Source: Gottfriedia solisilvae
Lineage (GTDB): Bacteria; Bacillota; Bacilli; Bacillales; Bacillaceae_G
Reading direction: 5' to 3'
NCBI RefSeq assembly: GCF_002128405.1
Contig: NZ_NETJ01000001.1
Coordinates: forward strand, 310,001-374,000
DNA: 64,000 nucleotides
The notes under the pieces were generated by a model. That model was not told the origin of the DNA and did no database searches. It saw only the letters and a list, made by a program, of their open reading frames with translations. The translations under genes were made by a program, and so were the position numbers. Of the stretch, positions 62,191-64,000 are shown one piece after another (the first letter of the stretch is position 1; each line of letters opens with the position of its first letter).

Positions 62191-63143
62191 GAAGATCTCT
62201 CCTTTATTATGTTTTGCCTATCTAATAATAAATGCTTTAGAAATCTTTCATACTCAATATTTCGATTTCTCGCACTCTCTATATCTATTGCAACTAATTT
62301 TATGTAATCGCCTTGCTTTGCTTGAGATAAAATTGTTAAATCAGAGTGAATAATCGTACCTAATGTCACATATCCACCAGTCGTTTGACAATCTGCGAGT
62401 AGAATGATTGGTTGCCCGCTCGGTAAGATTTGAATTGTTCCAAAAGTCGTACCCTCTGAAAGTATATTGGCATTAAATTCTTGATTGATCTTTTCATTCG
62501 TACTTAAATACATGCCCATTCTATTACTTGTTCCTATTAATAAATTAGTAGACAATTCATTGATTAAATCAGCTGGTAGCAAGTTAAAATGACTACTCTT
62601 AATATAGTGAACCACTTTTCTATTTGAGTAGTTTGGTTGCCATTCATAATTTAGGCCGATTAAATCCCGTTTTTCATTATGGTACCCATGAATTATCATA
62701 CCTTTAAGAATGACAGTACCTAACTTTGCAAGTACATAAGAAGATTGGCTCTCAAAATCTACTTTACTACAAATACCATCTGGTACTACAATATAAGCGT
62801 AAACGCCACTTTTAGCGCCATGAAAAGTTAAGATATCATTTTGTTTCAATCGAATCACTCGATACATAGGAATTTTTTGACCATTAATTGTAGGTGATAA
62901 ATCCGCTCCTGTAATAACGACATCCACATCATGACAAACTTTTAAAATCGTACCACCCATGGCAACTTCAATACTCGCAACATCACGTTTGTTTCCAAGC
63001 AATATATTACCAATTTGATAAGCTAATTGATCCATAGCTCCAGAAACTGGTATGCCCATATGTCTAAAATTCTTTCTGCCCATATCTTGGATTGTAACTA
63101 GTACTCCGACCTTTAACACTTCAAATAAAGAAATCAATATCAT
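62187..63143 (-). CDS. pxpC: 5-oxoprolinase subunit C (biotin-dependent carboxyltransferase-like, KipA)
   Basis: A 318-residue protein. VLVTIQDMGRKNFRHMGIPVSG (in two parts, residues ~12-34) and ATCQTTGGY-type LADCQTTGGYVTLG are the family landmarks. PxpA, PxpB and PxpC together hydrolyse 5-oxoproline to glutamate with ATP. B. subtilis KipA is the same family. Start and the pxpA stop overlap at one base. The operon order is pxpB, pxpA, pxpC, ankyrin. Confidence 0.93.
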   Translation of the reverse strand: MILISLFEVLKVGVLVTIQDMGRKNFRHMGIPVSGAMDQLAYQIGNILLGNKRDVASIEVAMGGTILKVCHDVDVVITGADLSPTINGQKIPMYRVIRLKQNDILTFHGAKSGVYAYIVVPDGICSKVDFESQSSYVLAKLGTVILKGMIIHGYHNEKRDLIGLNYEWQPNYSNRKVVHYIKSSHFNLLPADLINELSTNLLIGTSNRMGMYLSTNEKINQEFNANILSEGTTFGTIQILPSGQPIILLADCQTTGGYVTLGTIIHSDLTILSQAKQGDYIKLVAIDIESARNRNIEYERFLKHLLLDRQNIIKERSS

Positions 63144-63901
63144 TACTCTCCAACTGTTTTGACAGCAATTTGATGTTGATGAAAACTCTTTCGCAATTCA
63201 GCTGCTAACTCGGCCCCGATAACTGAATCACTATGTAAGCAAATTGTATCAGCATTTAATGTGATTATTTTTCCTGAAATTGTTGTAACTGTATTCGTAG
63301 TAATAATTTGAATTGCTTGTTCTACTGCCTCTTTCGTACTCCTATGCACAGACAATGGCAGACTCCGATCGACAAGTAACCCATCTTCTTGATATGTACG
63401 ATCTGCAAATACTTCAGAAGCATATGGGATATTCATTTCAATTGCTGCTTCTATTAATTTACTATTTGAAAGTCCATATAAAATTAAAGAAGAATCAAAA
63501 GTTTTTATCGCTTTTGTAATAGCTAATGCTAGTTTACTATTTTTTGCTGCCATATTGTATAAAGCCCCATGAGGCTTTACATGATGTAAATCCATTTTAT
63601 GAGCTTTACAAACTGAATACAAAGCACCTATTTGATAAAGTACTAGTTTATAAACCTCATCTTCTGTAAAATTCATTTCTCTGCGTCCAAAACCAAGTAA
63701 ATCTGGAAAACTTGGATGTGCCCCAATTGAAATATTATATTTTTTTGCAAGCTTAACCGTTTCATACATAGTAAATGGATCTCCGGCATGAAAGCCACAT
63801 GCAATATTTGCTGATGAAATATGAGGCATGATCCCTTCATCATCTATTTGATACCGTCCAAAACTTTCACCAATATCGCTATTTAAATCAATTCTCATCA
63901 A
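63143..63901 (-). CDS. pxpA: 5-oxoprolinase subunit A (LamB/YcsF family)
   Basis: A 252-residue protein. RIDLNSDIGESFGRYQIDDE (residues ~3-22), SANIACGFHAGDPFTM (~30-45) and VKPHGALYNMA (~108-118) are the LamB/YcsF signature. It overlaps the preceding pxpB by 11 bp. It supplies the ring-opening component of 5-oxoproline hydrolysis. Confidence 0.95.
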   Translation of the reverse strand: MMRIDLNSDIGESFGRYQIDDEGIMPHISSANIACGFHAGDPFTMYETVKLAKKYNISIGAHPSFPDLLGFGRREMNFTEDEVYKLVLYQIGALYSVCKAHKMDLHHVKPHGALYNMAAKNSKLALAITKAIKTFDSSLILYGLSNSKLIEAAIEMNIPYASEVFADRTYQEDGLLVDRSLPLSVHRSTKEAVEQAIQIITTNTVTTISGKIITLNADTICLHSDSVIGAELAAELRKSFHQHQIAVKTVGE

Positions 63902-64000
63902 CTTCGAGCACTTCCTTCTTGAGCGAAAATGAACCTTCTTTAATAGATTTTTCTATTTCTGCATATTCGATTTCATTAATTGATTTGAATCGTAAGAAAC
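63891..64000 (-). CDS. pxpB: 5-oxoprolinase subunit B (KipI family), C-terminal end only
   Basis: The last 35 codons are in the window, (F)LRFKSINEIEYAEIEKS and ending LKKEVLEVDEN. The short FLRFKSI-type segment and its place before pxpA match the C-terminus of PxpB/KipI. Most of the gene lies beyond the right edge. The frame overlaps pxpA by 11 bp. Confidence 0.75.

Noticed and set aside
1-64000. CRISPR arrays, rRNA and tRNA genes, prophage clusters
   Set aside because: Looked for on both strands; no regularly spaced repeats, no cloverleaf with CCA-type ends and no phage structural genes were recognised.

Overview
The window is a chromosomal segment of an AT-rich, spore-forming Bacillaceae (Bacillus in the broad sense). 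Evidence: strong GGAGG-type ribosome binding sites, many TTG/GTG starts, an alpha/beta-type small acid-soluble spore protein, a BstA/YfiT-like (bacillithiol transferase family) protein, an archaeal-type prolyl-tRNA synthetase and an extra class I lysyl-tRNA synthetase (each behind a T-box), a manganese-dependent pyrophosphatase, and Bacillus-typical families (DUF3243, DUF3900, DegV, YngK-like). The species cannot be fixed from sequence alone. No rRNA, tRNA, CRISPR array or clear prophage was seen.

Layout. 0-10 kb: partial trmO, a YtrA-type GntR/ABC operon with a palindromic operator, a P-loop protein, an M3 oligopeptidase, prfC, a DMT exporter, a GNAT enzyme and an SH3/L,D-transpeptidase. 10-23 kb: DHA2 exporter, DUF3243, DegV, a glycine-periodic repetitive protein, T-box plus class I lysK, a ~217-bp MITE-like repeat, rhomboid, a serine hydrolase plus Nudix pair, xth plus an epsilon-type exonuclease, and lrgAB. 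23-30 kb: double-GNAT protein, MFS exporter with its TetR regulator and matching operators, thiamine-binding protein, hydroxyacid dehydrogenase, SASP. 30-35 kb: a divergent ATP-grasp ligase / RNPP-type regulator / secreted signalling-peptide cassette, then proS behind a T-box with two tandem antiterminator-terminator modules. 35-48 kb: DMT exporter, DUF3900, threonine aldolase, a divergent two-HTH regulator and tyrosine recombinase, PduL, LysE-type exporter, a decayed low-molecular-weight phosphatase gene, ppaC, SDR. 48-58 kb: MATE exporter, FrlR-like regulator and FrlD-like kinase, serine hydrolase, TRIC/UPF0126 protein, FMN reductase, DMT exporter, a putative type I toxin-antitoxin locus, and a secreted YngK-like glycosidase. 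58-64 kb: recQ, yaiI, a pseudouridine synthase, and a pxpB-pxpA-pxpC operon ending in an ankyrin gene.

Most interesting items: (1) the RNPP quorum-sensing cassette at 30.2-33.2 kb, whose peptide gene (32976-33128) is translationally coupled to the receptor and which faces an ATP-grasp amino-acid/peptide ligase across a region holding an inverted repeat; (2) the 36-codon holin-like toxin with a convergent small RNA at 55.8-56.1 kb; (3) the proS leader with one stem I and two T-box/terminator modules; (4) the T-box-controlled class I LysRS; (5) two families of small intergenic repeats. Most gene ends are marked by clear hairpin terminators, many of them bidirectional between convergent genes.
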